Shown: positions 1 to 11,390, counted from the first letter of the stretch. The stretch: 64,000 bases of DNA from Hypoxylon rubiginosum (GCA_902806565.1 CADCXA010000029.1:310001-374000), one strand, 5' to 3'. The notes: generated by a model not told the origin, from the sequence alone. Made by a program: numbers and translations.

Positions 1-608
1 GCTCCAGGGCGTTCAGGGCGTTCAGGGCGTTCAAGGCTAGGCTGTTATCTGTATCTGCATGTACCCTGAATCCGGGGTGAAACATCCATGCATCATGGGC
101 CAAAAAGCGAGAGCTGAGACGAATCATCACCGCCTATTCGAATTCCCGAGTCTACACCTACACCTACACCCAAACCCAAGTACACGCAAGTCTGTCGCCG
201 CCTATATTCCTAATATGACCATGACCATGACCATGACCATGACGTGCATGCATTACATCTGCCATTCATAGGCAAGACTCGTACCTTTTTCATGCAGGTC
301 GTGTTTGTTTCTAGAAAACGCCTGTGCTTTCAGTTCTTTAGGTCTTTGATTACAACCTGGAAAGTCAGTCTTACTGGCCACCGCGTAGGCTACGAGTAGG
401 CTACAGCAACTTCAACAATCAACAATTGCCACCCCCGGATTGGAGGAATTCCTTACAAAGCAATCGACGCACCTAGGCAACTCTTCCGCAAATTCAAATT
501 ACAATAAATACTTTTGTCACTTACTTTCGCTCAAGCGCAGATTTTGTCCTTCGCTTTACTGCCATGTTCTAACAACAAGAAATACTCTAACCTTCACCGA
601 CCGTAACG
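1..608. other. 5' intergenic region with short tandem repeats
   Basis: No gene is supported here; it is the upstream region of the gene starting at 609. It holds three small tandem repeats: three AGGGCGTTC units at 6-32, three CTACAC-type units near 152-169, and five ATGACC/ATGACG units at 215-244. A short open frame over the hexamer repeat is low complexity and is not called. Confidence 0.6.
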
Positions 609-3600
609 ATGGATTATGGAAGGCTGCGAGCTGCAGCCTTGCAGGACGGAGAGGACGAGGAAGCTGTCACAGTCGATACTCGAGCCCTGATCGACAAAGT
701 TCTCGCAAGATACTCGGGCGAATGGACAACATTGCGAGAGCTTATCCAAAATGCCGCCGATGCCCAAGCCACTACGGTCAAGATCAAGTGGGAGACCTTA
801 CCTTCGACTCAAGTACCACTACCGACTACGACAGATCGGTCCGACCTACTCAAGCACATCATCACAAACCACACTCTCCGTCGACTCGTCGTACAGAACA
901 ATGGACAGCCTTTTACAAAGACTGACTGGGGAAGGCTGAAGAGGATCGCCGAGGGGAATCCGGATGAAACCAAGATTGGTGCTTTTGGTGTTGGATTCTA
1001 TAGTGTCTTCGCCGACTGCGAGGAGCCCTTTGTTAGCTCTGGTCAGGAGGCTATGGCATTCTACTGGAAAGCAAACGCGCTCTTTACAAGAAAATTGCAA
1101 CTTCCCGAGGACCAGCGCAGTCCTGATACCGCCTTTGTTTTAGACTACCGAAATACTACGACGACGCTACCGAACCTTCTATCGGTCAGTCAGTTTCTAG
1201 CTACGAGTTTGACATTTGTAGCCCTCCAGAACATCGAATTTTGGATAGACGATTATAAAGTCCTCCATCTACAAAAGAAAACCAGTCCTAGTGCCGAGGT
1301 TGCTCTGTCGAGAGATGTAGAGACTACTACGAAGGATCGTCTTATGAAAGTGCAGAGCGTGGATCGTACAAGTGCGCAGATCGATGCTTCTTTCATGAGC
1401 GCCATCGGATGGAAACCTGAAGTGGCAACGGCTGCGAAGAGCGAGTCCTATGGATTTGGAAGCTCGGAGATGCCATCTTTGCGAAGCTTCTTCTCTAGGC
1501 TGACAGCAAATGCTGCAGCAGGAAAGAGTAATAAGACGGCAAGAGAAGATAAAGCCGCCCAGGAGACAATATCTGAAGATATCACAGTCCTGTCGACCTC
1601 CAGCATATTTCTTAGAGTGACTACTGCAGCGATCAAGACATCCATTCCGGCTAATTTCTCAGCGGAGTTAGAGAGGGCTACTAAAAAGCCTCCGCCGAAG
1701 GTAGCTAAACTGTCGGTTCTGACATCGTCATATGACGAGACACAAGCTTCAGAGAGTTCTTCAAGCTCTAAAGCTGTTTCTAAAGCAACTGATGTCTTCG
1801 CCTCCGTGCTACCAAGCAAGAAAGGCGGCCGAATCTTTATTGGATTCCCAACTACCCAAACCACGGGCGCAGGAATCCATATCTCAGCACCATCTGTTAT
1901 CCCAACTGTAGAACGAGAGGCGATCGATCTCAATGCGCGATGGGTCAGAACATGGAATCTCGAAATGTTACGAGCTGCTGGTATCATGACGCGGCTTGCC
2001 TTTACACACGAGATGGCCGAATTGCAAACGAAATTACAGAGAGCTGCACAGATCTCAGGTACTGACATAACATCGAAAGAGATTGCCAAATATATGCCCG
2101 AAGCAGTACATATCCTGAAGGCCTTTACCTTCGGAGATTCTACACCGAGTGGCCATGTTTCGCAAACAATCGAGGAGGCGTTCTGGACATCGTATAAAAG
2201 CCCCATAGTAGAGGTGTACAGCAGTCGAGGCGTCCTCACGACTAATAAGGTCCGCCTTGGCTCTCCGGAGCTTGCTAAATTTGTTGACGGGATCCCGGTG
2301 ATCCCGCCTGAACTAGGAACGACAGGTTTTGTTCAGAAGCTGACGGATTTCGAATTGCTATCTCCCATTACCGTGGATGATATACGGAAAGAATTATCCG
2401 GGAAGCCGCTGAATAAAGAGCAACTCATCAGCTTCATCCAGTGGGCCAGCAAGAAGGCTTGTCGGAAAGAACTTAATTCTACGGAAAGAGATGGTCTTCT
2501 TGATGTCGCCATAGGCCTTTTTAGCGACGGCGATGATGATCAGGGTGGCATAATCGCTCTGGGAAGCATCAAGAATTACCTTAGCCCGAACAAGATACCG
2601 GCTGGGTTACCTGTTCCGCCAACAACAATTCCTTACGATTTTACCCGCAACTCTACTACGCCCGAGTTGCAGGCCCTCGGTTGGGAATCTCTCGACATCG
2701 TCCCTTGGCTTCGCTTCTTGATTGATACCAGGTCGACAAGACCAGATGAGCAGAACCTCGCCAAGTCGGCCGAATTTTCGATACGTGTTCTGACGGTATT
2801 ATCAAAGGGTTGGGACAGCCTTAGCCAGAGTTCGAAGGCAACTGTCACGTCATTACTTCAGAGCCACACTGTCATGCCGACCAAACTAGGTATGCGTAAG
2901 CCAACAGAATCATTCTTCCAGAGCGTGAAACTCTTTGACGACCTCCCGACCATTAAGGGATGCTCATCACTCAAGGACAAGTTTCTCACCGCCATTGGCG
3001 TCAGGAAGACAGTGGACCTGGACACTATCTTTACACGTTTAATCAATCGCTCAACAGAGGTTGACGAGTCCGGGCATGCAAAGTGGAGTCATGTTGAACT
3101 CATCAAGTACCTGGCGTCAGTACGGGCTGATATTCCAATCGATGATCTGAGGAAACTCAAGGAATCGCGCATATGTCCAGCAGAAATCGGACCACCAGGC
3201 CTTGAAGCAACCAAGCCAAGCGCGCAGTTATACAAAGTCTCTGAGCTTTATGAACCGAAAGGCCCGCTCCGGCCTCTCGGTCTGAAGATCATTCAATGGC
3301 CGGGCGGCAATCTAAGACCTTCCACCCCCGAGGGTAAATTCTTGCTTGCTCTAGGCTTGCGGCCTTACCCCTCGGCTCCCGAACTCGTAGATATGATGTC
3401 CTCATCCGATCAAGCACTAAGGGCTAATGCCATGACCTACTTCATTTCGTACCACCATAGCAATGGCTACGTAGAATTTGATGTCGGGTCGAGTTCTAAA
3501 GCATTCCTCCCTCTTCAAGGAAATCCAAGACAGCTTGTTCCCCCGTCTCGATGCTTCACAAACGAGGCCGCTGCAATTTTAGGGTTCAACATATTGAAAA

Positions 3601-6009
3601 AGGATCTCCATTCCCATGCCCCGGTACGTCTTCATAGATCCTCATCATTGAACATCATCACTAACTGCATACCAGAAATTTGGCGTAGTTGCAGATCCAC
3701 CTATTCTTGAATGCGTCGAGCGTTTACTCGCTAAGCCTCCTCAGAGTTCTGCCGAAGCAATGAACTTGTTTGGATACTTCGCAACTCGCATCAATGAATT
3801 GGGAAACAACTCTATCTTAAAGCTTCGCGATGCTCCTATCGTGCCGGTTGTGCGCAGAAGACGATTATCAATTTCACAGACGCCAACGAGCCCGGGAGAA
3901 AAGGCAGGCAATATGATTCGTCTAAGTCCTCGTCATTGCTACTTGGGTAATTCATCGATGTATGGAGAGATCTTCGACTTTGTCGACTTTGGCAGCTCTG
4001 CAAACGCGTTTTTATCTGCATGCGGTTCAAAGACCGAACCAACGAAATTAGAAATCGCCCAGTTAGCAGCAGGGGAACCAGCCAGGCTTTTGAGTATCCT
4101 TCAGAGCTCGGAGAAATTCCTAAACCTCTTGAGGTTCCTTGCCGAGGATATGGCGACGTTAAAAAGGGATAAAGATCTTTGGAAAAAGATGAAGTCCTCA
4201 CCGTTTCTACTAGCCTTCAAAGAGATTAGTTCGCCGTCCAAGGAAAAGAGTTTGGACACGGAAGAAGAGGAGGCGCCAATCAGACAATATCAGCTTGCTG
4301 CCCCGGCTAGTATCGTCATTCTAGATGATTACATCAGCTATCGGCTGTTCAAAGACCATTTGATATGCGCGCCCGAAGAGGATGTCTTGGAGTCTTTTTA
4401 TATGGCCCTCGGCTCCCATACCCTTTCCACTATTGTCCAGGAGGATCTCAGGATCGGACCGCAGAACGGAAAGCAAGACGGCGCAGTATGGCTTCGGAAG
4501 CATGTTCTTGAGCGTTCGAAGCTCTTCATTCACGAGTACACTAGATACACGCGCGACGCCATCAAGCACGACGCAAGGTGGCTTGAGAAGAACTTGACCG
4601 TAGAAGCTGTTCGTAGCGTCTCACTTCGCCGATCGTTACGCGGCCATAGCCAGTCACACACGGAGAAGAGGTCAGCAGCGAGTACAAAAACTAATAACGG
4701 TTGGGTCCTTTACGTATCTGCCGAGGCCTCTACTCCAGACATGTACCAAGTAGGACAAGCGGTGTGCCAACTTATTCTCAATCGGCCAAGTCAGCAAGCC
4801 TATTTCTTCTTTGAACCCTTCCTCAAGCTTGGACTACTCGATTTGAGGGCTCGTGGATACAACGTCGACCGTATCCTCAGAGCCAAAGCTGCTGAGGCTA
4901 GAATTGCCGAGGAAGAGAGACGCAAGGCTCTAGACGCTGAACAAGCCAGTATTAGGGAACGGGAACAGGATTTCAGGAGACAGAATGAAGCAATTGTGGC
5001 AGCCAGAGAACGCAGCAACACGCCGCCGCCCCGTATGCCTGGTGGATTTGGCTCACCCGAGGATGACACCAGAGCACTACCACCGGTTCCGACGACGTCG
5101 CAGGGAGGTAGAAAAAACAAAGGGCTTTTCTCAAATCTATCTAAACGATTCGGATTCGAAACCTCAGATGAAGCAGAGGAAAGCTTAAAGAACTTCATGG
5201 ACTCAAACCCCGAGCCCGCCAGGCTGCCACCGCCCGAGCCACCGTCTACTTCTGGGCCCGGTAAAAAGGACGACGGCAAGGTCACGAATCCTGCCATAGT
5301 CCAACAGAATCTCCTCAATGCAATCAAATCTACTAGAGCACACGACTCCTCGCAGCTATACTCGCCGCCGACAACTCGAGAGGTCAAGGAGCAAGCCACG
5401 TACTGCGACGACACTATAGGAAAGGATCTCAACTTCGTGGCCGAAGCGTCGAATAGTATGCGGGTATTCGTATCAAATGCGATCCCGAACTTCAACCCCG
5501 CCCAGTTCCTCTCGAATAACCACGGGGCTATCAACGCCTTCGCATCGGTCCTCGCAGAGGTCGGTGACGTGTACTCTATCAACAGGTCCGCGCTGCACGT
5601 CTTCTACGACGAAGCGGGCGGCACGATCGCTTTCAACCGCGACGGAAGTATCTTCTGCAACCTGCGCTTCTTCATCCAGCTCCACGTGGACAATCTCTCG
5701 GGCGAGGGTAGAGCTGCGGCTACTGTGTGGTGGTGGGTTGTGCTGGCTCACGAGCTGGCCCACAATCTCGTGCAAGCCCACAACGCAGACCACAGTTATT
5801 ATACGTGAGTATCTCCCATTACTAAAAACTAGCCTTGTAGTATATAGAGCTAACCGAGATATAGCGAGTCATTTATTCAGCAATACTTCCCGAAGATGAT
5901 GATGAAGACGACGCAACTGGTAGGAATGGCCACGCCGGCGCCGCCACCTAATTCCGGCGCCGTGCCCTTTCGAGGGCCAGCGCCGCCGCCGCCGTATCGG
6001 GAACATTGA
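609..6009 (+). CDS. Large sacsin/Hsp90-type (GHKL) ATPase-domain protein, fungal DUF3684-like, with C-terminal HExxH motif
   Basis: Three exons, 609-3623, 3676-5804 and 5865-6009, give 1762 residues. The introns (52 and 60 nt) have GTACGT/CAG and GTGAGT/TAG ends and both joins keep frame. The N-terminus has a GHKL ATP-binding fold: N-box E44-N48-D51 (ELIQNAADA), NNGQPF at 97-102 and a glycine loop IGAFGVGF at 123-130, as in sacsin and Hsp90. This matches the large fungal family usually annotated as DUF3684 or histidine-kinase-like ATPase domain protein, whose cellular role is not established. A charged coiled-coil-like stretch lies near residues 1409-1455, followed by Pro/Ser-rich linkers. 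The last exon boundary falls just after a conserved C-terminal block with HELAH at 1697-1701, and the tail is Pro-rich. The start at 609 is the first ATG in frame ahead of the N-box. The gene is convergent with ECM16. The ATPase fold is well supported; the function is unknown. Confidence 0.9.
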
Positions 6010-6691
6010 GACGAAAGGAGCAACTGGGACAATCAATTGTAGCGAGATCAGGTGAATCAAGAAGCCGAGTATATTTCATGTTCAAGAGTCGTCAGGAATT
6101 TCTTCCCGTCTTCGGATCTTTTACGGGCGTTTTAGGAGGGTTCAAAGCATTCCGCATTTTTTCAGGCGAAGCCCGCATCGGATAGACTGTTCGTGAAGAA
6201 AGAAGAATCGCGTCTAGAAAACTTAGGCTACGTTTGCATTCATAGAGAAGGGATCGCTGTATAGCAGTAAGATTCGTTCGACACGGTCCGCTATAGACTT
6301 TTACATGCAGCTCTTGCTGCTGATGACTCCATGCAGCAAGAGAAATAATTTCATATTGGTTATTGGGAAACCATTATTATTGATATTTGACTTGCCTTGT
6401 GATTCTTGGTCTAAAGTGTGACTTGTTTTCCGTAAATCGTACGGCATAATAATAGGTTCGGATAGACAGATTAACAGATAAATATATTTCGAATTAGCCG
6501 GGGGCTGTGGAATCGCTGATGCGAACGAACTCTTACAAGATAAAACGTATCATGAACAAGGCAAGGAAGGATAGAAGCAGCAGCTTATCAGGTTCCGTCT
6601 AATTTTAATATCGAGCACTCATAGGGAAGACTCATATAAATCACCAAACCCTCTACTATTCGCCAACGCAAATAACCCAACCCAACCCATT
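6010..6691. other. Convergent intergenic spacer
   Basis: Spacer between the stop codons of two convergent genes. It should contain both 3' UTRs. I see no gene, repeat or RNA in it; AT-rich stretches near 6340-6500 may be polyadenylation regions. Confidence 0.5.
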
Positions 6692-9600
6692 TTACTCCGT
6701 AACCCACCCCTTCCCCGGCACCTTCTTCTGCATAACCTTCCTCACAGGCAACGGCCAGCCCTGTCCCCCCGTGCCCTCAGCCCTCAAATACGGTACGACC
6801 CAGCACTCCCTAGTAGTCGCGGCGCCGTCGACCTTGGCCTCCTTGATAGGCTTCCCGTACGACAGCAGCGGCGTGCCCTTCGCCAGCGCCGCCAGCTGCG
6901 CGCCCGTCACGTCCGTCAGGGCCAGCATCCGGGTCTTGGGTTTCTTGGCGGCGGGGTCGAAGGCGGCGGCGGTCGAAGCGGCGGCCCGTTGCAGGTTCGC
7001 GTACACGACGTACTCGGGACACTCCTGCGGGCTGCGGCGCGCGAGCGCCGACGACGGGTGGATGTACACGAGGCCGTCGAGCGGATCGTCTTCGGAGCGG
7101 CTGCTGCCGGCGGACGAGGCGGACGGCTGCAGCGGTACGTACGGCACGTCGATGGCGCGCCGGGGCTTGCGGTACAGCGCCGGCGGCACGGGCGCCAGGT
7201 CCGCGCGTATCGCGACCTGGTCGATGAAGCCCGCGGCTACCATCTGTTTCAGGGCCGTTACCTGCTTGGGGCTCGGCCGGTCGAGCTTCTCCCTGAAGGT
7301 CAGGTTGGCGAACGCGGGGATGTCTTTCTGCAGCAGGCCCGTGATCTGCTTGCGGAGCTTCTGCGCTTCGTGGAGGGCTTTGAACCGGACGAAGTGGTTC
7401 TCGCACCACTGCTCGGTCGGGTCGTGCGCGAACTCGCCGACGACCTGGAGGAGCTTGATGGCGTCGGAGCCGTCGTCTAATGAACGGAAATTCCGATGCA
7501 CTCCATTGTACTTCCGTCGTATTTGGGTTTGCTTGTTCTCTGCAATCACGTCCTCGTTGGTACGGAAGTCGTGCTCCGTCTCTGCAGCTAGGGCAGGTAT
7601 TGCTTGGCTCTCGGGAATGAATATTTCCGCTACGGATAGACCAGCAACGAGCGCGACCGTGTAGGGTAAGCAGTCGTGTAGATGTCCAACCAAGAGGATC
7701 CGCGCAAAACGAGGAGGTAAGGGGAATTTTGCCATCGTCGACCCAATCTGAGTCGCCTGGCCGGACGTAGTGATTGCGGAGAGATACTGAAGTAGTTTCT
7801 CTGCCTTCACAAGACTTTGTCGCTCCGGGGGTGTGGGGAAGGGGAAGTTGACTACATGCTGCAACCGCATAGCCTTCAGTTGCAGCACAACACCTTCGAT
7901 AGGCATTCTTAGCAATTCGGGTTCGGCAAACGGGGCAAAGTCCCGCTCGTAGACGGCAGAGGAATACAACCGGTAACAATGGCCTGGTCCGGTACGACCA
8001 GCACGTCCAGCTCTTTGGTTTGCGCTGGCTTTGCTGATCCAGCCGATCTCATAACTTTGGACTCCCGTGTCCCGATTATACCGTCGTTCTTTCGATCGCC
8101 CACTGTCGAATACGTAACGGATTCCAGGTATCGTCAAACTAGTTTCCGCAACGTTCGTGGCAATTATAATTGCTCGCGAGCCTTCAGGCGCTTCTTCGAA
8201 CACCCGCATTTGCTCTCTTGTTGGCAGGAGAGAGTACAGTGGTAAGACGTGCATCTTCAGGGGTAAGGGACCCGAGTCAGCTTCTGCTGGGACGTCAAAT
8301 TCGGCATCATCCTCGACTTCCTCTTCCTCATCTTCGATGTAAGGCTCGTAATCATCATTTGCCATATCATTGGTTTCTCCAAAGTCTATATCCTCGACTT
8401 CTAAGGGAGCATCGTTGGCAGATATTCGGACCTTGGTGTAAGCGATAGGGTTCAAAGCACCAGTTGCGAGCTTGAGCTTCTTGCTCAGCCTTTGTATTTC
8501 GTCGTGCCCTGTAAGGAAAACAAGGAACCCGCCAGGTGGAAGCTTGCGATGCCCTCTCATAATCTTCTTGAAAGCTTCATCGACGTAGTCGTGATGCGTC
8601 TGCCTGGCAAAGTGCATCGTAACCGGATGCTGACGACCTTCGACGTTGAGGACTGGTGGAGGTATTGGGAATAATGTTTGGTTTTTTATGAAGTCGTCTA
8701 CCCGTAGAGTAGCCGACATGATTATTAGTTTCAGGGGGGCTAATTTGGGCTCTTCACTAGCCATCTCTTCTCGTAGCTTCACTACTCGACTAAGCATCCC
8801 TATCAGAATGTCTGTGTTGACGCTCCTCTCATGGGCCTCGTCGATAATGATGGCAGAATAATTGCGAAGAGCAATGTCATTAGCAACTTCACGAAGAAGT
8901 ACACCATCCGTCATAAATTTGACCGCAGTCTTTTCGTCGACATTGCCCTCGAATCGAATCTGGTACGCAACGGCGTTCGATCGATCTCCTAGCTCTTGTC
9001 CCACACGTTTCGACATACTAACCGCAGCGACTTTTCGCGGTTGTGTCACCCCGATCATGCCTGATGTGGGAGAGTCGGGGGATCCGTATCCAGCTTCGAA
9101 TAAGAATTGAGGTACTTGAGTCGTTTTCCCTGATCCAGTAGCACCGCATATCACTACCACGTTGTTGTTATGGATAGCTTCCATAATCTTCTGCTCCTCG
9201 GCCACAACTGGCAGCTTAAGTCGCGCGTCTTGGATCTCAGGCGTCCTCTGAACTGAGACACTGAAAGCCTTCCTTTCCGTGTCCTTCGTCGGTAATAACT
9301 CCATTGGTAATGGATCTTGTTCTAATGGACGAGGCTGGAAGTTTTTAGGGACTGGAATGCTAAGTGCCGAGGTATCATTGTCGATAGGTTGGTACCCAAG
9401 AGCTGCATTACGCTGCTCGTGAGCCCAAGCTTTGAAGGCTGAGGATCTCTCCTTTTTCCTCGAGCCGTCCTCCTCTTCCTCTGATTCATCATCATTATCG
9501 GGCTCTTCATCTGTCGATCCCTCTTCCGATCCCTCTTCGGAACCCTCCTCTGAGACATCCTGCGAGTCGTCTGATTCGTGTGCGGGCGCGTCCGAGTTAA

Positions 9601-10387
9601 ATCCGTTCCACTCGTCTCCCTCAGTATCATCATCACCGTCCGGATTTTCATCTGAATTGTCAGAAACAGGTTCGGGTTGTATGATTTGTGCCTTCATGGA
9701 CAGCTTCGATTTCACGCCACCACGCTTCTGCCTTTTTCGTATAACTGGTCGGCCTTCATCGTCCAGGTCTAGAGGGCGCTTTAATCCGGACCCTACTGCT
9801 GCGTCCGGTTTTATTGACGGCACATCATTAGCATCGCCAGGAATATGACCGTTAGTTCCCGACGTAGCATTTTGTAGTGGCGCGCCGTTCCGTCTGGTAG
9901 ACGTGGTCTTAAACCCTTCTTCATCAAGCGACTCATCGCTTTCTAGTGATTCCCTTCTTTCGAAAAGGATATCCCCATCCTCGTTGCTAACACCAGCCTG
10001 TCTTTCCCTAAGCACGCGGCTAAGTTCCTGGCGCTTCGTCTCTTTTCCCTGTCCAAGAGTTCGACTGCTCGAGAACAGGCTCGTATCAATCTTATTCTTA
10101 GCTAGTTCGGCCAAGAGAGCACGGTTTTCGTCTTTCTTAAGTTTGGTGTCTATGTACTTCTCCAGACGTTTTGCCTTTTTGCCGCTCACTTTGACCTGGC
10201 CTCTCAGCTGCTCTCTCAGCTGGGCCCTCTTAGCCTCACGGTCTGCTTTCTGAGCATCAGGGATAATCTCCAGCGCATTGCTGTCGAGCTGTGGTGACGT
10301 AGCTCTACCATCTTTGGTGCCGTTTTGCTGAGCCTTTTCACGAGCTAGGACCTTGTGTTTCCTTTGCCGCGGTACGAATTTAGGCAT
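6692..10387 (-). CDS. ECM16: DEAH-box ATP-dependent RNA helicase, Ecm16/Dhr1 (DHX37) type
   Basis: A single uninterrupted frame of 1231 residues. The helicase core has a Walker A motif GATGSGKT near residue 412, DEAH near 516 and an SAT motif near 557, then the second RecA lobe with QRAGRAGR, followed by helicase-associated and OB-fold regions. The N-terminal third is basic and then strongly acidic (Glu/Asp/Ser runs around residues 250-310). This layout and the C-terminal block with KGTPLLSYGKP fit yeast Dhr1 and human DHX37, nucleolar helicases that release U3 snoRNA from pre-ribosomes during 18S rRNA maturation. The length is normal for the family. The start at 10387 (MPKFVPRQRKHK) is preferred because the basic N-terminus is family-like and the upstream sequence is intergenic. 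The 3' half is GC-rich and gives long antisense frames that are shadows. A mimp element sits 156 bp upstream of the start. Confidence 0.93.
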   Translation of the reverse strand: MPKFVPRQRKHKVLAREKAQQNGTKDGRATSPQLDSNALEIIPDAQKADREAKRAQLREQLRGQVKVSGKKAKRLEKYIDTKLKKDENRALLAELAKNKIDTSLFSSSRTLGQGKETKRQELSRVLRERQAGVSNEDGDILFERRESLESDESLDEEGFKTTSTRRNGAPLQNATSGTNGHIPGDANDVPSIKPDAAVGSGLKRPLDLDDEGRPVIRKRQKRGGVKSKLSMKAQIIQPEPVSDNSDENPDGDDDTEGDEWNGFNSDAPAHESDDSQDVSEEGSEEGSEEGSTDEEPDNDDESEEEEDGSRKKERSSAFKAWAHEQRNAALGYQPIDNDTSALSIPVPKNFQPRPLEQDPLPMELLPTKDTERKAFSVSVQRTPEIQDARLKLPVVAEEQKIMEAIHNNNVVVICGATGSGKTTQVPQFLFEAGYGSPDSPTSGMIGVTQPRKVAAVSMSKRVGQELGDRSNAVAYQIRFEGNVDEKTAVKFMTDGVLLREVANDIALRNYSAIIIDEAHERSVNTDILIGMLSRVVKLREEMASEEPKLAPLKLIIMSATLRVDDFIKNQTLFPIPPPVLNVEGRQHPVTMHFARQTHHDYVDEAFKKIMRGHRKLPPGGFLVFLTGHDEIQRLSKKLKLATGALNPIAYTKVRISANDAPLEVEDIDFGETNDMANDDYEPYIEDEEEEVEDDAEFDVPAEADSGPLPLKMHVLPLYSLLPTREQMRVFEEAPEGSRAIIIATNVAETSLTIPGIRYVFDSGRSKERRYNRDTGVQSYEIGWISKASANQRAGRAGRTGPGHCYRLYSSAVYERDFAPFAEPELLRMPIEGVVLQLKAMRLQHVVNFPFPTPPERQSLVKAEKLLQYLSAITTSGQATQIGSTMAKFPLPPRFARILLVGHLHDCLPYTVALVAGLSVAEIFIPESQAIPALAAETEHDFRTNEDVIAENKQTQIRRKYNGVHRNFRSLDDGSDAIKLLQVVGEFAHDPTEQWCENHFVRFKALHEAQKLRKQITGLLQKDIPAFANLTFREKLDRPSPKQVTALKQMVAAGFIDQVAIRADLAPVPPALYRKPRRAIDVPYVPLQPSASSAGSSRSEDDPLDGLVYIHPSSALARRSPQECPEYVVYANLQRAAASTAAAFDPAAKKPKTRMLALTDVTGAQLAALAKGTPLLSYGKPIKEAKVDGAATTRECWVVPYLRAEGTGGQGWPLPVRKVMQKKVPGKGWVTE

Positions 10388-10543
10388 TTTTAATGTTGTC
10401 GTTAATACAAAATCGATGGCGAAGTCCTTGGGAAAGATGAATATTGAAATTTTGACCGCCTGGCAGAATTTCTTCTATGATCAAATTTGGTTAGCGCGGG
10501 GTATTTATCTTATCGTGGTGACCCACTTGTTCACCTTAGGAGG

Positions 10544-10770
10544 TACAGTGGGAGGCAAAAAGTTTGAATCCAAAATAAGTACAGGTGGGTCTAGAGTAAG
10601 ACCGCATTAAATTAATATACTTATTGAATACATACTTCTACTGCATAAGTAAATAATAAACATTCAGAAAGATATACGACTTTTAGAAATCAAGTATATT
10701 CATCTAATGTGGACCTACCCCGGACCCACCTCTACTTATCTTGGATTCAAACTTTTTGCCTCCCACTGTA
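10544..10770. mobile_element. mimp-type MITE (non-autonomous impala, Tc1/mariner superfamily)
   Basis: The element spans 10546-10768 (223 bp) and is flanked by TA duplications at 10544-10545 and 10769-10770. Its ends are perfect 28-bp inverted repeats beginning CAGTGGGAGGCAAAAAG; similarity continues imperfectly for about 75 bp on each side, so the element could fold into a long hairpin around a roughly 70-bp AT-rich centre. The ends fit the published mimp terminal pattern CAGTGGG..GCAA[T/A]AA, and mimps of Fusarium are also about 220 bp with TA target duplications. There is no coding capacity. It lies in the upstream region of ECM16. Confidence 0.88.
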
Positions 10771-11204
10771 CATACATAACACATGCTGCACATGCAGGTA
10801 AGCACCCGTAGACACCTAGAATTGACGTCGCAACACCATTTTCTACAGCAGTACACATCTTGAATCCCTTTTTCTATGTGCCGACAAAACACAACGAGAA
10901 TGGAAAGAAAGATCAGTAATGATCCGAAATGGGATACATTAAGTCAATAGAACGAAACAGTCACTTGTTTTCCTCGTTGCATGATCATTTCAGCTAATCA
11001 TATTTATAGGCCTGCGTGGTTGTCGCCTCCCACAGGAGATACGAAAGGCATTGGAAGAACAATAAACTCAAGATAAACTTGACTGCCTAGTAGTAGGCTT
11101 CTAATAAAGCCAAACAGTACCGATATTCCAAGGCTCATGTAGGAGACCAACACTCTAACCCACTTCACCACTTCTATCCTTCGAGGCCTCCGAATGATTC
11201 AGTA
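10771..11204. other. Intergenic region without recognisable feature
   Basis: No gene is seen between the MITE and the 3' end of the small reverse-strand gene. The one short open frame reaching into it is largely MITE inverted repeat. Confidence 0.5.
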
Positions 11205-11390
11205 TTAGATAGTACTATCTTTCTTTTCGAAATCGTCTCGCCTTCTCCTGGAGTTGTCCGCAGCCCTTTTGCGCAACTCCTCCTCTTGTCTACGCTTTGC
11301 TGCTGCTTCGCGGCGTTTTCTGGACGCATCGGCAGCTTCTCCCATGCGCCGTTCCTCTTCGTCAGTAGGAAGCCTGTAGCTGTCGGCCAT
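11205..11390 (-). CDS. Small highly charged protein, 61 residues, unknown function
   Basis: A 61-codon frame starting at 11390 within a strong fungal initiation context (TTTACCATGGCC). The protein begins MADSYRLPTDEEERRMGE and is then almost entirely Arg, Lys, Glu and Ala, as expected for one long charged helix or coiled coil. It has no signal peptide or membrane segment. A CTAAC branch point (11414-11410, reverse strand) and a TAG acceptor (11399-11397) lie just upstream of the ATG, which suggests an intron in the 5' leader or a missed upstream exon. I do not recognise a family. The splice signals and start context favour a real gene over a chance frame, but the evidence is indirect. Confidence 0.5.
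   Translation of the reverse strand: MADSYRLPTDEEERRMGEAADASRKRREAAAKRRQEEELRKRAADNSRRRRDDFEKKDSTI

Noticed and set aside
59..271. 70-codon frame with a Met-Thr repeat
   Set aside because: It is only the translation of the ATGACC hexamer microsatellite.
4800..5582. A 260-codon reverse frame inside the large ATPase gene
   Set aside because: Antisense to a coding exon with a continuous, family-like forward frame; the product is Ser/Leu-rich without features.
6771..7979. Long frames of 297 and 389 codons across the 3' half of the helicase gene
   Set aside because: They are shadows of the GC-rich ECM16 coding sequence, with no family features; the helicase frame carries all conserved motifs.
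10353..10892. Open frames of 85 and 62 codons spanning the MITE
   Set aside because: Both consist largely of the MITE inverted repeat, seen as the same peptide GGKKFESKIS from each side.
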